Shown: positions 38,600 through 48,728 of the stretch, in pieces
Layout: each line of letters begins with the position of its first letter
How positions within the stretch are numbered: position 1 is the stretch's first letter
NCBI RefSeq assembly: GCF_025947145.1
Contig: NZ_CP109999.1
Span: 1,550,001 to 1,614,000 of the forward strand
Direction: 5' to 3'
DNA: 64,000 bases
Source: Flavobacterium sp. N1994
GTDB taxonomy: Bacteria > Bacteroidota > Bacteroidia > Flavobacteriales > Flavobacteriaceae
Notes under the pieces: model-generated
Database searches by the model: none
Seen by the model: only the letters and a program-made list of their open reading frames with translations
What the model was told of the DNA's origin: nothing
Translations under genes and position numbers: made by a program

Positions 38600-38789
38600 A
38601 TGCATTTGCAAGCTTAAGTCATTATGAAGTTTGCTTTGCTTGTTTTTTTAAGCGAGGTAAAGATATTGAATATAAAAATGTTTACAAAAATTCAAATGGT
38701 TTATTCACTAACCCTGATGGAAGTGGCTACCGTGTAGCGCGAACAGCAGGAATTACAATTACTGATAAAGCCCAAACGATGGGTTCCTG
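38600..38789 (+). pseudogene. Start-less coding-like fragment in the cbs upstream region
   Basis: A plus-strand frame of about 60 codons is open from about 38,600 to a TGA at 38,787-38,789 and has no start codon until three codons before its stop. Its second half (NPDGSGYRVARTAGITITDK) has balanced, coding-like composition and is noticeably G+C-richer than neighbouring spacers. It overlaps the cbs promoter. It may be a decayed gene end or a short repeat; chance is possible. Confidence 0.3.
38658..38688 (-). promoter_or_regulatory. Promoter of the CBS-domain gene
   Basis: TTTG (38,688-38,685), 19 bp, then TATCTTTA (38,665-38,658) on the minus strand, one mismatch from TAnnTTTG. The leader to the ATG at 38572 would be about 80 nt. 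Confidence 0.6.
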
Positions 38790-38795
38790 ATTTTA

Positions 38796-40727
38796 CTATT
38801 GGAAAAAATTCCATACGATACCAAATCGGACAATGAAATCACGGTATGGATAATTAGGAGCGGTGTAAAAATCGCTTCCCGTCATTTTGGAATTAAAATG
38901 TTCTGCTTTCAGGAATATTCTAGTTTGACGAATTCTGGCATTGATGAAGAAATCTATCATTGGAAAGTCGCCCACTTTTTTCTGATTTTGAACAAAAGCT
39001 TCGGCCACAACTGGGTTATAATCGTTGATGTAGTATTTTGTAAAATAATTAAAGATGAAACCTGTTTGGAGATACAAGGCTTTTTTGAAATAGTAATTGG
39101 TAAAATACAAGGAATTTCTGGTGACAATTTTCGGCACATTGACGATGTCCTCTTTTTGGTCTACTTGCTGGTAAAGCAAGGTGTTATCTAAAGCTAATTT
39201 CCACCATTTGAACTCACGGCTTACTTTTATTGATAAATAATTAATGACATTGTCGTATTGTTTTGGCGAAATAATCTGTTGTTGTGGATTGATGGCATCG
39301 TTGCTGAAATACAAGTGGTCTTTCATGGAACTTACTTGTAAGGCTGCATCAAACCATTGCGTTTTAGCAATAGCTTCAATCTTATTTATTTTTTCATTTT
39401 TAAAATCGTTGGACCAATTGTACCCTACGTAACTACTTTGGTGCAAATCATAAATATGATCTGGAATTTTACTTAACAGTTGGTATTGAAAAGTAAATTC
39501 GTTCTTCTCATTGAGTTTATATTTTAACTTGGCCTCAATGTTGGACATGGGTTGATTTGAAATGGAGTTGGAGTAAGTAAAGGTTCCGTTCCATTTATTT
39601 TTTCTGTAATCGTATTGCCCGCCAACGGTGTTGATTCTGTCATTTAAGGAACTTGGAATGATTCCAGAGTTCAAGATAAGCACCTTATCAAAATAGTAGT
39701 TGTATCTAAAATCCTCGACGAAGAACTGAAATTTACCAAGTAGTGCATTTTCATATATAGCCCCCACTTTATTGTACATTCTATTGTAACGGTTATGGTC
39801 TACTATATTACTAGTAACATAAGAATCTCCAAAACGATAAACTGTTGTACCATTAACAGTAGAAGGCACTGTCTTTTGATTGTACTCAAAAAATTTGTTT
39901 TCGTAATTGAATTGGTGCGTTAAGTATAAATTATTATCTCCTTTTTTGGGATTGATGCGAAAATTATGATCAAAGAATGTTCGTTTTCCTTTCATAAAGG
40001 TTTGGGCATCGGTGAGATAAACTTCTAATCTAGCACGATTGGAGTAGGCTCCATCTCCACTTTCAAAATTGTCAGGAGTTGTAATTCCACCATTTTCACC
40101 ATTGAGAAAATCTTGTCCTGTGAAATGGAAATTTAAATAATATCTTTTGTTCAAAGTATTATAGCTGGCGGTGAATCTAAAATTACCTGTGCTAGAAAGT
40201 TGGTTGATATATTTCCCAATGGAGCGCAATCCTTTGAAAGCAACTGACATGTTAAATCGTTCCGAAGTATTAACTGTAATAAAAGCATCAACGTTTTGTC
40301 CTTGCTCCATTACGGTTTTAAAATACAACTCGGTTACCGGAGTTGCAACAGAATAATACTTAATATCATGAACTCCTAAATAGTTAAATTGTTTACCTGA
40401 ATACCCAATTTCAGGAAAGGCAGTTACATTTTTCAATCCATAATCTAAAACAGCATAGGTTTGCCCTTCGTTAGCAAAGGGAAGTAAGCCAAAGATATCT
40501 TTTCTTAAATAATTGTATTCATATTCTTTTTTAATAGTCAAAGAAGTATCTACATACGTAGTATCTTTTTCCAAAGTAATAATTCTATATTGATTGTAAG
40601 CTGCTTTTGGCGCTGACTTTACCACTCCGCCAATAACGTTACCTTGCTTTGAATCATCAGTCTTTTTTACTTGTGTAAAGGCTGTTGAGCATATCAATAA
40701 AAAAAATACAATGACTACGTTTTTCAT
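38796..40727 (-). CDS. Putative porin (Porin_10-type outer-membrane beta-barrel)
   Basis: The 643-residue protein has a signal peptide (1-19, ending FTQ) and many alternating aromatic/polar strands throughout, ending in an outer-membrane style strand (FIVRFGIVWNFFQ). The N-terminal LPFANEGQTYAVLDYG and IGYSGKQFNYLG segments are those of the Bacteroidetes putative-porin family. It is probably a large outer-membrane barrel of unknown substrate. It is a single-gene unit between the M4 peptidase terminator and the cbs region. Confidence 0.85.
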   Translation of the reverse strand: MKNVVIVFFLLICSTAFTQVKKTDDSKQGNVIGGVVKSAPKAAYNQYRIITLEKDTTYVDTSLTIKKEYEYNYLRKDIFGLLPFANEGQTYAVLDYGLKNVTAFPEIGYSGKQFNYLGVHDIKYYSVATPVTELYFKTVMEQGQNVDAFITVNTSERFNMSVAFKGLRSIGKYINQLSSTGNFRFTASYNTLNKRYYLNFHFTGQDFLNGENGGITTPDNFESGDGAYSNRARLEVYLTDAQTFMKGKRTFFDHNFRINPKKGDNNLYLTHQFNYENKFFEYNQKTVPSTVNGTTVYRFGDSYVTSNIVDHNRYNRMYNKVGAIYENALLGKFQFFVEDFRYNYYFDKVLILNSGIIPSSLNDRINTVGGQYDYRKNKWNGTFTYSNSISNQPMSNIEAKLKYKLNEKNEFTFQYQLLSKIPDHIYDLHQSSYVGYNWSNDFKNEKINKIEAIAKTQWFDAALQVSSMKDHLYFSNDAINPQQQIISPKQYDNVINYLSIKVSREFKWWKLALDNTLLYQQVDQKEDIVNVPKIVTRNSLYFTNYYFKKALYLQTGFIFNYFTKYYINDYNPVVAEAFVQNQKKVGDFPMIDFFINARIRQTRIFLKAEHFNSKMTGSDFYTAPNYPYRDFIVRFGIVWNFFQ

Positions 40728-40744
40728 CTTAAACTATTTCGAGG

Positions 40745-40752
40745 CAAAAATA
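40745..40752 (-). promoter_or_regulatory. Candidate -7 box of the porin gene
   Basis: TATTTTTG on the minus strand matches TAnnTTTG 17 bp before the ATG. No TTG at the expected spacing, so only a partial match. Confidence 0.4.
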
Positions 40753-40778
40753 CATAAAACAAATTGGAATAAAATCAT

Positions 40779-40809
40779 AAAAAAACATCCCGATGAATCG
40801 GGATGTTTT
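40779..40809 (-). terminator. Intrinsic terminator of the M4 peptidase gene
   Basis: ACATCCCGAT / ATCGGGATGT with a two-base turn, flanked by A- and T-runs, 23 bp after the stop codon on the minus strand. Confidence 0.87.
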
Positions 40810-40831
40810 AAAATGTGATTAAACGATATTG

Positions 40832-43747
40832 TTATTGCTTAATAAATTTTTTGGTAACAGAGTTGGCATCTGATTTAAAGGTAACGAAATACACTCCTGA
40901 TGCTAAGCTCGAAATATCAATTGCTGTCATCGATGGACTTGTAGTATTATAAACTTCTTTACCCGAAATATCATTTATTTTTATAGCAGAGAGTGCCATA
41001 TTACTTTGGATATTATAATTCAGAATGTTTCCTGCTGGATTAGGATAAACACTAATCGTATTAGAAGAAAAATCTTGATTACTTAATCCACCAGTCTCAA
41101 TAACAAAATTATCTATGAAAGCCCCATCATAATTGTCTTGGGAATCTGATTGAAATACAAATCGGAATAAAGCATTCGTTTGTGGAGTAGTAGATAATGA
41201 TCCAAATGAAGAAAGATTATAACTGTATAAACGTTTAGTTCCATTTGTTGTACCGCTACCATTGGTACTGCCTGCATCACCAGTCCATTCACCTCCTACA
41301 CAAAACGAACATCCTGTATTAGCCGTATACCAATTAGGATCAGATGGAGTACCTAATAAACTCCAAGTATTTCCTCCATCTGTAGAATATTGCATATATA
41401 AAATATCACCACTATACTGCAAATCAAATGCCATATCAAACTTTAAAATAGGGTTGGCTATTTGTGACAAATCATAGCATCTTGATGTTAAATACGATTT
41501 AGTATTACTTGTATATACATCCGTTAATCCCGTAGCATACACAGTAGAATTATCTGCAACAGCACTAGTTAAATTAACCTTACTCAAAATACCTCTTTGC
41601 CATAAAGGTGTTGGTGAGACTACTTCATCAGAAGCTAACAAATTATCTGTTGAAGATTCAAAACCATTAACTTGATTTACAACTCCAGATTGATTTACAA
41701 AAATATAGGTTGATTTAGAATTATTGGAGCTAAATATATCTCCAGGAACAGTAGTTGTAAAATTTAATAAATGAGCTCCAACTGACAATGAAGCAGTATT
41801 TACCGTTATTTGTTGACTACCTGTAGAACAAGTGGCTAAATTACCATTCCAAACCAAATTAGTACTTGAACCTCCATCTATATTATAGGATATCGTAACC
41901 GTTGTAATTGGATTTGTTCCTAAATTTTTGAAGTAAATAGTAGGAGAAACGCTGGTAACACCACAGTTTATAGAATTATTTGAAGGAATGCTATCTAAAC
42001 TAACATCATTAAGAATCGTTGCATAATTTATTCCAATATTCACAGCAAACCAAGCATTAGTTACCGCAATAACTTCTGGCCCGCTTGAACAATATAAATT
42101 ATTAGCAACCACTATTGAAAATTCTCTAGCATCATAAAAATTAGAGTTTGGTGTCAAATAATCTCTTTCTGTATAATAAGCAATTTTAGAAGATTTTACC
42201 ATTCCTATTCCAGTAACATTATAAGTATCTCTTTCTGCAATTGGAGCATTATTTGTTCCAGATGCTCCAGCTGTCAATATATAAAACCAATGATTCATAA
42301 CACCACTATTAGCATGTACCCCACAATGATCATTTGCAGTGGTTGGAGTACAACTACCATCTTCTGCAGTTACAACCCAATTGGTTCCGCGAAAGGTATC
42401 AGGATCACCAAAAGTAAGTGGTGTCGCCATCGATCTAAATCCAGTCCCACCGGCAGTAGTATCCTCTCCTATTTTCCAAACATTTGCTACTGGAGTTCCA
42501 GTTAAAGAACCTGTTCTTCCATAATGCTCAATACAAGCTCCCCAAATATCAGAGAATCCTTCGTTCATAGCTCCAGAATGATTTTGATAGGCTAAATCTG
42601 CTGTATAAGTACAAATCGCGTGTCCGATTTCATGTCCGCAAATATCTATTGAAGTAAAAGGTCTTGAACTACCATCTCCATAAGTCATAAATGAGCCATT
42701 CCAATATGCGTTATTTAAGTTTGCAGTAGTTTGTTTAAAGTGTACATAACTTTTAATCAATCCATTATTATCATCAAAACCATTTCTGTTAAAAGTAGTC
42801 TTCCAAAAATCATAAGTCATTTCAGCACCCCAATGAGCATCTTGAGCAGCATTATCAAAAAAAGCATTAGCATGTTCCGCCAAAGTCCAATTATTATCAT
42901 TATCCTTAAAATGGACATTTTGATACGTATTAACAACCCTTTCACAGTTGTAAGTTACAATTTGAGAACCTCTAGTTAAATCATTTAAAACATATTGATT
43001 CAGTGGCGTATCAAATCTAGTTTCAATACTTCTTAATCCGCTATATTTTGTATTGGCATTACCCGTAATTAAAGTCTCTAACTTGTTTATTTCAAAACTA
43101 TCATTATTTTGAATAGTTATGTTAGTAGCATGCTTGATAATTGGGTTTTTAAACAGTATTTGCCCATCATGAGCGTCAACAAAAACTTCTTGTCTAGAAA
43201 CTGGGACAATAGTATAAATATCATATTTATAGGCTAATTTAACTTCTCCTGTTTTAATGATTGGAAAAATCACTAACTCTCCTTGAGGTTTTTGATAATT
43301 GACAATTTGTGATTGCCCTTGATCTTCCCATAAATATTTTGTTGCATGAATATCTAATAATGCTTTATTGAAAGCTTCTTGAGGATTTAAAGTTGGAACC
43401 AAATTTAATGAGGATGCATTATATAATTCTGCGTTAATTGAAACAGCATTACCAGATTTAACATGGGTTATTAATGTTCCAAATTGTACTTTAATTCCTT
43501 TATAAAATTGTTGGTGTCTTTGGTGAGTCAAACCACTTTCATCTGATGTCTCTTTGCTAGAGGTAAAAGAAGTATTAGAATCTAATCCTAGCTTAGTAAC
43601 AAAATAGTTAATAGCTTCTTCTTTTGAAATATTTACAGTAAACTTTACTGTTTTTTGAAAGGGTTCATTTTCTTTAAATCTATTCTGTGCATTTAATAGG
43701 AGAGAAAAGAAAAGAAAAAATAATAAACCCAAATGCTGCTTTTTCAT
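40832..43747 (-). CDS. Secreted M4-family (thermolysin-like) metallopeptidase with T9SS type A tail
   Basis: The 971-residue preproenzyme has a signal peptide (1-20, ending LNAQ) and an FTP/PepSY propeptide (about 30-210). The M4 catalytic domain follows, with the zinc motif HEIGH at about 369-373 and the third ligand Glu in GAMNEGFSDIWG at about 397. A CARDB-like Ig segment and a MAM/jelly-roll-like domain (about 710-885) come next. The C-terminus is a type A sorting domain (VYPNPAGN, ISGKEVYN, LASGVYFVTF, KKFIKQ). It would be secreted by the T9SS and activated by propeptide removal. It lies downstream of a SusC/SusD pair, suggesting protein breakdown and peptide uptake, but a terminator separates the two units. 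Confidence 0.94.
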   Translation of the reverse strand: MKKQHLGLLFFLFFSLLLNAQNRFKENEPFQKTVKFTVNISKEEAINYFVTKLGLDSNTSFTSSKETSDESGLTHQRHQQFYKGIKVQFGTLITHVKSGNAVSINAELYNASSLNLVPTLNPQEAFNKALLDIHATKYLWEDQGQSQIVNYQKPQGELVIFPIIKTGEVKLAYKYDIYTIVPVSRQEVFVDAHDGQILFKNPIIKHATNITIQNNDSFEINKLETLITGNANTKYSGLRSIETRFDTPLNQYVLNDLTRGSQIVTYNCERVVNTYQNVHFKDNDNNWTLAEHANAFFDNAAQDAHWGAEMTYDFWKTTFNRNGFDDNNGLIKSYVHFKQTTANLNNAYWNGSFMTYGDGSSRPFTSIDICGHEIGHAICTYTADLAYQNHSGAMNEGFSDIWGACIEHYGRTGSLTGTPVANVWKIGEDTTAGGTGFRSMATPLTFGDPDTFRGTNWVVTAEDGSCTPTTANDHCGVHANSGVMNHWFYILTAGASGTNNAPIAERDTYNVTGIGMVKSSKIAYYTERDYLTPNSNFYDAREFSIVVANNLYCSSGPEVIAVTNAWFAVNIGINYATILNDVSLDSIPSNNSINCGVTSVSPTIYFKNLGTNPITTVTISYNIDGGSSTNLVWNGNLATCSTGSQQITVNTASLSVGAHLLNFTTTVPGDIFSSNNSKSTYIFVNQSGVVNQVNGFESSTDNLLASDEVVSPTPLWQRGILSKVNLTSAVADNSTVYATGLTDVYTSNTKSYLTSRCYDLSQIANPILKFDMAFDLQYSGDILYMQYSTDGGNTWSLLGTPSDPNWYTANTGCSFCVGGEWTGDAGSTNGSGTTNGTKRLYSYNLSSFGSLSTTPQTNALFRFVFQSDSQDNYDGAFIDNFVIETGGLSNQDFSSNTISVYPNPAGNILNYNIQSNMALSAIKINDISGKEVYNTTSPSMTAIDISSLASGVYFVTFKSDANSVTKKFIKQ

Positions 43748-43822
43748 GAAATTTATTTTAAAAAATTACTAAAACTGTTGACATTGAAAAGTATGTTTAA
43801 AAAATGCTTCTCAAAAGGAAAA

Positions 43823-43830
43823 CAAAGTTA
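43823..43830 (-). promoter_or_regulatory. Candidate -7 box of the M4 peptidase gene
   Basis: TAACTTTG on the minus strand fits TAnnTTTG, 75 bp before the ATG. The nearest TTG is only 11 bp upstream, so the match is partial. Confidence 0.4.
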
Positions 43831-43853
43831 GGCAAAAATAACAAAGTATAAAT

Positions 43854-43877
43854 AAAAAAAGCTGCTTAGAAAGCAGC
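43854..43877 (-). terminator. Intrinsic terminator of the susC-susD operon
   Basis: GCTGCTT-AGA-AAGCAGC followed on the minus strand by seven Ts, 25 bp after the susD stop. T-runs on the other side make it potentially bidirectional. Confidence 0.87.
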
Positions 43878-43902
43878 TCTTTTTTTATACTATTTAATTT
43901 AA

Positions 43903-45468
43903 TTATAGGTATCCTGGATTTTGTTGAACCCCCCCATTACCATTAAATTCGTCTTGTGGAATTGGCAATGCCCATTTGTAACTTGTTATTGGTAAGTTAA
44001 CTGGGTCAGCTGCAGGATAATTTGCAGAACTAGAAGTATAATCTGCAGGATTTCTATCTACTCCTGTAATACCCGCTAGAGCACCAAGTCTTTTGATATC
44101 TATATATCTGTATCCTTCAAAAGCAAATTCAATTCTTCTTTCGTCAAGAATAGCTTTCCAAGCAGCAGTAGCATTAGCATATACTGGTGTAGCTTGATTA
44201 GCAACGAAACGCTTATCTCTTAAAGCATCTATAGCATTAGCTGCACCTGTTAAATCACCAGCAGCAACTCTTGCTTCCGCTTTGATTAAATACATTTCAG
44301 AGATACGACATATTTTATGGTCATTATTGAAACCGTTAGTTGCTGTTGTAGCAGCAGTAGCAGTTCCAGTAGCAACACCACCGTGTTTTCCGATGATTAA
44401 TTTATCTGTATTTCTAAAATCACTAGAAGTAGCATAACCTGGATCAATGATTGAAGAAGGAGCCACAATTGTTTTTCTTCTAAAATCAAGAGGATTTGAA
44501 TCAAGAACATTAAATAATGATCTTCCTACTTCAAAAAATGGAGAACCAGCTAAATTAGGTCTAACTGAACACCAACCATTGTGAAGGTTATCAGCTTGAG
44601 AGTTTTGTTGCGCTGTTCTTTTTAATCTGAAGATCACCTCTGTGTTAGCCGCTTCATTATCAGTGAAAAACACTTGATTGTAAGCTGCTTGAGTAGAAGC
44701 TAAAGCAACTCCAGATGTAGCAATAACATCATCAGCCCAGATTTCTGCATTAGTGTAATCCCCTTTTAAAGCATAAGCTCTAGCTTTTAAAGCTTTTGCT
44801 AAATTCTTATTAGCAAAATAAGTAGGATTCGTTACATAAGCAGGAGTAGGCAATACTAATGAATTAAAAATTGCTATAGCACTATCTAAATCAGAGTGAA
44901 TCAAAGTATAAAAGGCACCGTTTGTACTTCTAGGCAAAGCTTCACCTGTAGTAATAATATGATCAGATAAAATACCGGCTAAAGCAGCATCATTTTTAGG
45001 ATCTGGTGACCAATAAGACATAATTTTAATATGACATAATGCTCTACAAACTAAGGCTTCAGCTTTTGTTCTTGCAATAATTTCTGCATCAGCTGCATCA
45101 ACAGGGGTTAATCTGTCTGCATAAGTAATAACACGGTTGATTCTTGCTAAAGCAAAGTAAGCATTATCCCAAATCTCATTTGGAGAGAAAGAAGATTGAT
45201 TTAAAAAGAAAATCCAGTTGTCATCAATACCTTGACCTCCATTAGCATATCCAATACCTACTTCATCTGTAAAAACAGAAGTAAATACGCAATCCTCACG
45301 GTCTGTCATGTAATTGTATCCTGCATTCATAACCTTTCTTAAACCTGTTGAGTTTTGAACAGCAACTTCATCTGTCAATGAACCAGGTGTAAAAGGTGTA
45401 AGCAAATCATCGTCACATGAAACTGAGAACAGTCCTGTAAACACCAATAATATAATTAATTTTTTCAT
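43903..45468 (-). CDS. SusD/RagB-family outer-membrane nutrient-binding lipoprotein
   Basis: The 521-residue protein begins MKKLIILLVFTGLFSVSC, a lipoprotein signal with the lipobox cysteine at residue 18, followed by the SusD family's helical (TPR-like) fold: LRKVMNAGYNYM, AEALVCRALCHIKIM and the C-terminal DERRIEFAFEGYRYIDIKRLG. SusD proteins sit on the cell surface as lids on SusC transporters and bind oligosaccharides or peptides. The ATG at 45468 is preferred over an upstream TTG (45480). It lies 17 bp after susC. Its ligand is not predictable from sequence alone. Confidence 0.95.
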   Translation of the reverse strand: MKKLIILLVFTGLFSVSCDDDLLTPFTPGSLTDEVAVQNSTGLRKVMNAGYNYMTDREDCVFTSVFTDEVGIGYANGGQGIDDNWIFFLNQSSFSPNEIWDNAYFALARINRVITYADRLTPVDAADAEIIARTKAEALVCRALCHIKIMSYWSPDPKNDAALAGILSDHIITTGEALPRSTNGAFYTLIHSDLDSAIAIFNSLVLPTPAYVTNPTYFANKNLAKALKARAYALKGDYTNAEIWADDVIATSGVALASTQAAYNQVFFTDNEAANTEVIFRLKRTAQQNSQADNLHNGWCSVRPNLAGSPFFEVGRSLFNVLDSNPLDFRRKTIVAPSSIIDPGYATSSDFRNTDKLIIGKHGGVATGTATAATTATNGFNNDHKICRISEMYLIKAEARVAAGDLTGAANAIDALRDKRFVANQATPVYANATAAWKAILDERRIEFAFEGYRYIDIKRLGALAGITGVDRNPADYTSSSANYPAADPVNLPITSYKWALPIPQDEFNGNGGVQQNPGYL

Positions 45469-45485
45469 TTTTATATACAATTTAA

Positions 45486-48400
45486 TTAAAATTTCAAGTC
45501 TAAACCTAAAGTAATTTGTTTAGGTGTTGGATATTGATACACGTCTAAGGTTCTATCACTCTCTGGGTCAAATCCTTGCCATTTTGTAAAGTTGATTAAA
45601 TTCTCCCCTTGTAATGTTACAGCAACATCAGTAAAGAATGTTTTTTCAATAAATCTTTTAGGGAATTTATAACCTAATTGAATATTTCTTAATCTGATGT
45701 AAGAAGCATCTTTTAAAAATCTATCAGAATCATTCGTTGCACTTCTATTAGCTGCAGTATTAGACGGAACATTTGTTGAAGTGTTAGATGGAGTCCAAGC
45801 ATTAGCCAAATCACTAGTAACATTAAAGGTACCAATATTATCTGGATCGTAAAGATTTTGTAAATCGGCATCAAATCTCCAAACTTGAGCAGCCCATGTA
45901 AATGAAGTAGACATAAAGAATCCTTTGTAGTCTAAATCAAATCCAAAACCACCTTGATAAACTGGTACAGCAGTTTTCCCTGTAGCTCTTCTATCAGCAG
46001 CTGTTGGGTTTTCTGTAGGGTTACCATTAATATCTTCAAACAATAACTCCCCATCTACAGGATTAACTCCTAAATAAGGATATACATAAGCTTCAAAAAG
46101 AGAACCACCATTTTGTGTTATATAAGTTGGCTGTGTACCGTCTAATATCACACCATTATTTGATTTAATACCATCAATGGTGTTTTTGTTATAAGAACCG
46201 TTACCACGAATGGTAAGAGTAAGATTTGAATTTTTAATCAAATCATAAGCTAAATTAAGCTCAACCCCTTTGTTAGTTACATCAGCATCAGAGTTAATTT
46301 GAATAGATGTTGTTCCACTTGTAGGAGATACAGGTTGACCTATAAATAAATCAATAGTTTTTCTATTGTAATAATCAATAGATCCTCTTATTCTACTATT
46401 TTTCAACAATTCAAAATCCAAACCTACATTATATTGTCTTGTAGTTTCCCATCTTAAATCTGGATAACCAAAACTAATATTGTAACCTTGACCTCCATTA
46501 TAAGTATTGTTAGCATTAGAATAAATGTCAGCAAAAGCTGGTGGATTTACTCCTGCATAGATAGTACCATCAACGATTCTTTGGTTACCCACCGTACCAA
46601 TAGAAGCTCTAAGTTTTAAAACTTTTACAGCATCTAACGACTTCATAAATCCTTCTTCTTCAATATTCCATCTTCCACCTAAAGACCAAAAGCTACCCCA
46701 TTTACTTTTGTCAAATCTACTAGCTCCATCTCTTCTGTAAGAAGCGACAAAACCATATTTTTTATTGTAGTCATAGTCAAAAGAAGCAAAATAAGAAATT
46801 AAATCAACTCTTAACTGAGAAGCTGAAATAGTTGGTACGTGAAAATCATTCGCTGAAGTATCTCCTACATATCCTGCACCAGTGTTTGGCACAAAAGTTA
46901 ATGGATCTAAACCTCTTTGTCTGAAGTTATTTGTATTTAATCTTGAGTGGTTGTACTCAGTACTACCCGTTAAATTGAAAGTATGTTTTCCAATTGTTTT
47001 GTTGTATTCTAACTGCCAAAGATTGTTAAATAAAAACTCTCTTCTTTGGTTGATATCTTCAAAACCACCAATACCATCAGCAGGAGCAAATAAAAAGGCG
47101 TTAAAAGAGATTGGAAACTCTGCTTGATTAAATCTTGTAGTCAATAATTGAGCCCCAGTTCTTACTCTAGCTGTGAAATTATTAGTCAATTTATATGAAG
47201 CTTCAGTAGATACATCAATTCTGGTTTCTTCTGTCAAATTACTATAAGTGTGTAATTTATCAATCAAGAACAATGGAGTATATAATAAAGTTCCATCAGC
47301 TTGGTATAAATCGTAAACATCTTGTGATCCCGTATATTGAGCTGGAGAAATGTAAGGTGCAGAAAGGTAAGCTCCTAAAACATAGTTTCTATTAATAGCG
47401 CCACCCCCTAAGTTAGTAGCTTCATTATTCTTAGAATAACCAAATGAAGTATTGATAGAATACTTAAATTTTTCGTTGTTAGATTTTCCATTAATGTTGT
47501 TTCTAACTGTAAATCTTTGTAAACCTGTAGTTAACAATACCCCTTCTTGGTTGAAGTAACTAACAGAGGTAAATGCATTTAGATTTTTAGAGCTGTTTTC
47601 AATACTTAAATTATTACTAGTTGAAGTCCCTTTTCTAAAGAAATACTTAACCCAGTCCGTTTGAACATTATAAGCATTAATTTCTGCATCAGTAAATGCA
47701 GCTCCTGTAGCAGGGTTATTAGCTCCTAAGCCTGAACCATAATCTCTTTCAATTCTTAACAACTGTCTTGCATTAGCATAAGTATATTTTGGTGTTTGTA
47801 AATCACTTACACCATAAGTAGTAGAATATCTAAAAGTAGTTTTAGCTTCACCAAATTTACCGTGTCTAGTTTTTATTACAATTACTCCATTAGAACCTCT
47901 TGAACCATATTCTGAAAGTGCTGCTGCATCTTTTAAAACATCGACAGAAGCTATATCATTTGGGTTAATTGATCTAAAGTTGTCACTATTTGAAGGGAAA
48001 CCGTCAATTACATATAACGGATCAGTATTACCATTATAAGTTCCTACCCCTCTAATAACAACTGTTGATTTTGCCCCAGGCTGACCTGAGCTAGCTGTAA
48101 TATTTACCCCTGCTAATTGCCCTTGAAGCGTATTAATAACATTGGCATTAGGTCGGTTCTCAATTGTTTTTGAGTTAACCGTTGCGGAGGCAGTAACTGC
48201 ACTTTTCTTACTTACTTCTCTGTACCCTTGAACTACAACTTCAGTAAGCTTTATTCCACTTTGCATTTTGACACTAACAGTATTGGATGTTCCCACTGTA
48301 GCTGTAGTATCTTCCATTCCTACGAAAGAAAAAACAAGAACATCGCCTTGTTTAGCAACAATTGAAAATTTTCCATCAAAATCTGTTTGCGTGCCTTTTT

Positions 48401-48545
48401 TCGTTCCTTTAACAAAAACGTTAGCACCAGGGATTGGCCCAGAATTATCTGAAACAACTCCAGTTACAGTTTTCTCTTGTGCAAACGAAAACTGCATTGT
48501 AAACGCTATAAGTAGCGTAAAAATCCATTTGAACTTCGATCTCAT
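45486..48545 (-). CDS. SusC/RagA-family TonB-dependent outer-membrane transporter
   Basis: The 1019-residue protein has a signal peptide (1-22, ending FAQ) and a carboxypeptidase-regulatory-like domain (about 25-100, GPIPGANVFVKGTKKGT.TDFDG). The plug has the SusC signatures DPLYVIDGFP and EYGSRGSNGVIVIKT, and the 22-strand barrel ends ITLGLDLKF. It would import large nutrients with TonB energy, partnered by the SusD downstream. No sigma/anti-sigma pair, hybrid two-component regulator or glycoside hydrolase is adjacent, so this is not a classical polysaccharide utilisation locus; the nearest enzyme is the secreted M4 peptidase. Confidence 0.96.
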   Translation of the reverse strand: MRSKFKWIFTLLIAFTMQFSFAQEKTVTGVVSDNSGPIPGANVFVKGTKKGTQTDFDGKFSIVAKQGDVLVFSFVGMEDTTATVGTSNTVSVKMQSGIKLTEVVVQGYREVSKKSAVTASATVNSKTIENRPNANVINTLQGQLAGVNITASSGQPGAKSTVVIRGVGTYNGNTDPLYVIDGFPSNSDNFRSINPNDIASVDVLKDAAALSEYGSRGSNGVIVIKTRHGKFGEAKTTFRYSTTYGVSDLQTPKYTYANARQLLRIERDYGSGLGANNPATGAAFTDAEINAYNVQTDWVKYFFRKGTSTSNNLSIENSSKNLNAFTSVSYFNQEGVLLTTGLQRFTVRNNINGKSNNEKFKYSINTSFGYSKNNEATNLGGGAINRNYVLGAYLSAPYISPAQYTGSQDVYDLYQADGTLLYTPLFLIDKLHTYSNLTEETRIDVSTEASYKLTNNFTARVRTGAQLLTTRFNQAEFPISFNAFLFAPADGIGGFEDINQRREFLFNNLWQLEYNKTIGKHTFNLTGSTEYNHSRLNTNNFRQRGLDPLTFVPNTGAGYVGDTSANDFHVPTISASQLRVDLISYFASFDYDYNKKYGFVASYRRDGASRFDKSKWGSFWSLGGRWNIEEEGFMKSLDAVKVLKLRASIGTVGNQRIVDGTIYAGVNPPAFADIYSNANNTYNGGQGYNISFGYPDLRWETTRQYNVGLDFELLKNSRIRGSIDYYNRKTIDLFIGQPVSPTSGTTSIQINSDADVTNKGVELNLAYDLIKNSNLTLTIRGNGSYNKNTIDGIKSNNGVILDGTQPTYITQNGGSLFEAYVYPYLGVNPVDGELLFEDINGNPTENPTAADRRATGKTAVPVYQGGFGFDLDYKGFFMSTSFTWAAQVWRFDADLQNLYDPDNIGTFNVTSDLANAWTPSNTSTNVPSNTAANRSATNDSDRFLKDASYIRLRNIQLGYKFPKRFIEKTFFTDVAVTLQGENLINFTKWQGFDPESDRTLDVYQYPTPKQITLGLDLKF

Positions 48546-48621
48546 ATTAAATTTATTTGAGTTAGTTATTCTGCAAACTTCTTAATAATTTATTAATTAA
48601 CCAAATATTAACACCTAATTA

Positions 48622-48629
48622 TAATTTTG
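48622..48629 (+). promoter_or_regulatory. Candidate -7 box for rnhB
   Basis: TAATTTTG on the plus strand matches TAnnTTTG, 100 bp upstream of the rnhB ATG, with no TTG at the right spacing. The 183-bp gap between divergent susC and rnhB is otherwise A/T-rich without clear features. Confidence 0.3.
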
Positions 48630-48728
48630 TATGATGTTAAATATTGAATTCCATTTTATTACTCACAAATAATGATGATATAAATTTTGAAAAGTTGCGT
48701 CATAATACCTATTTTTATAAAAAAAACA

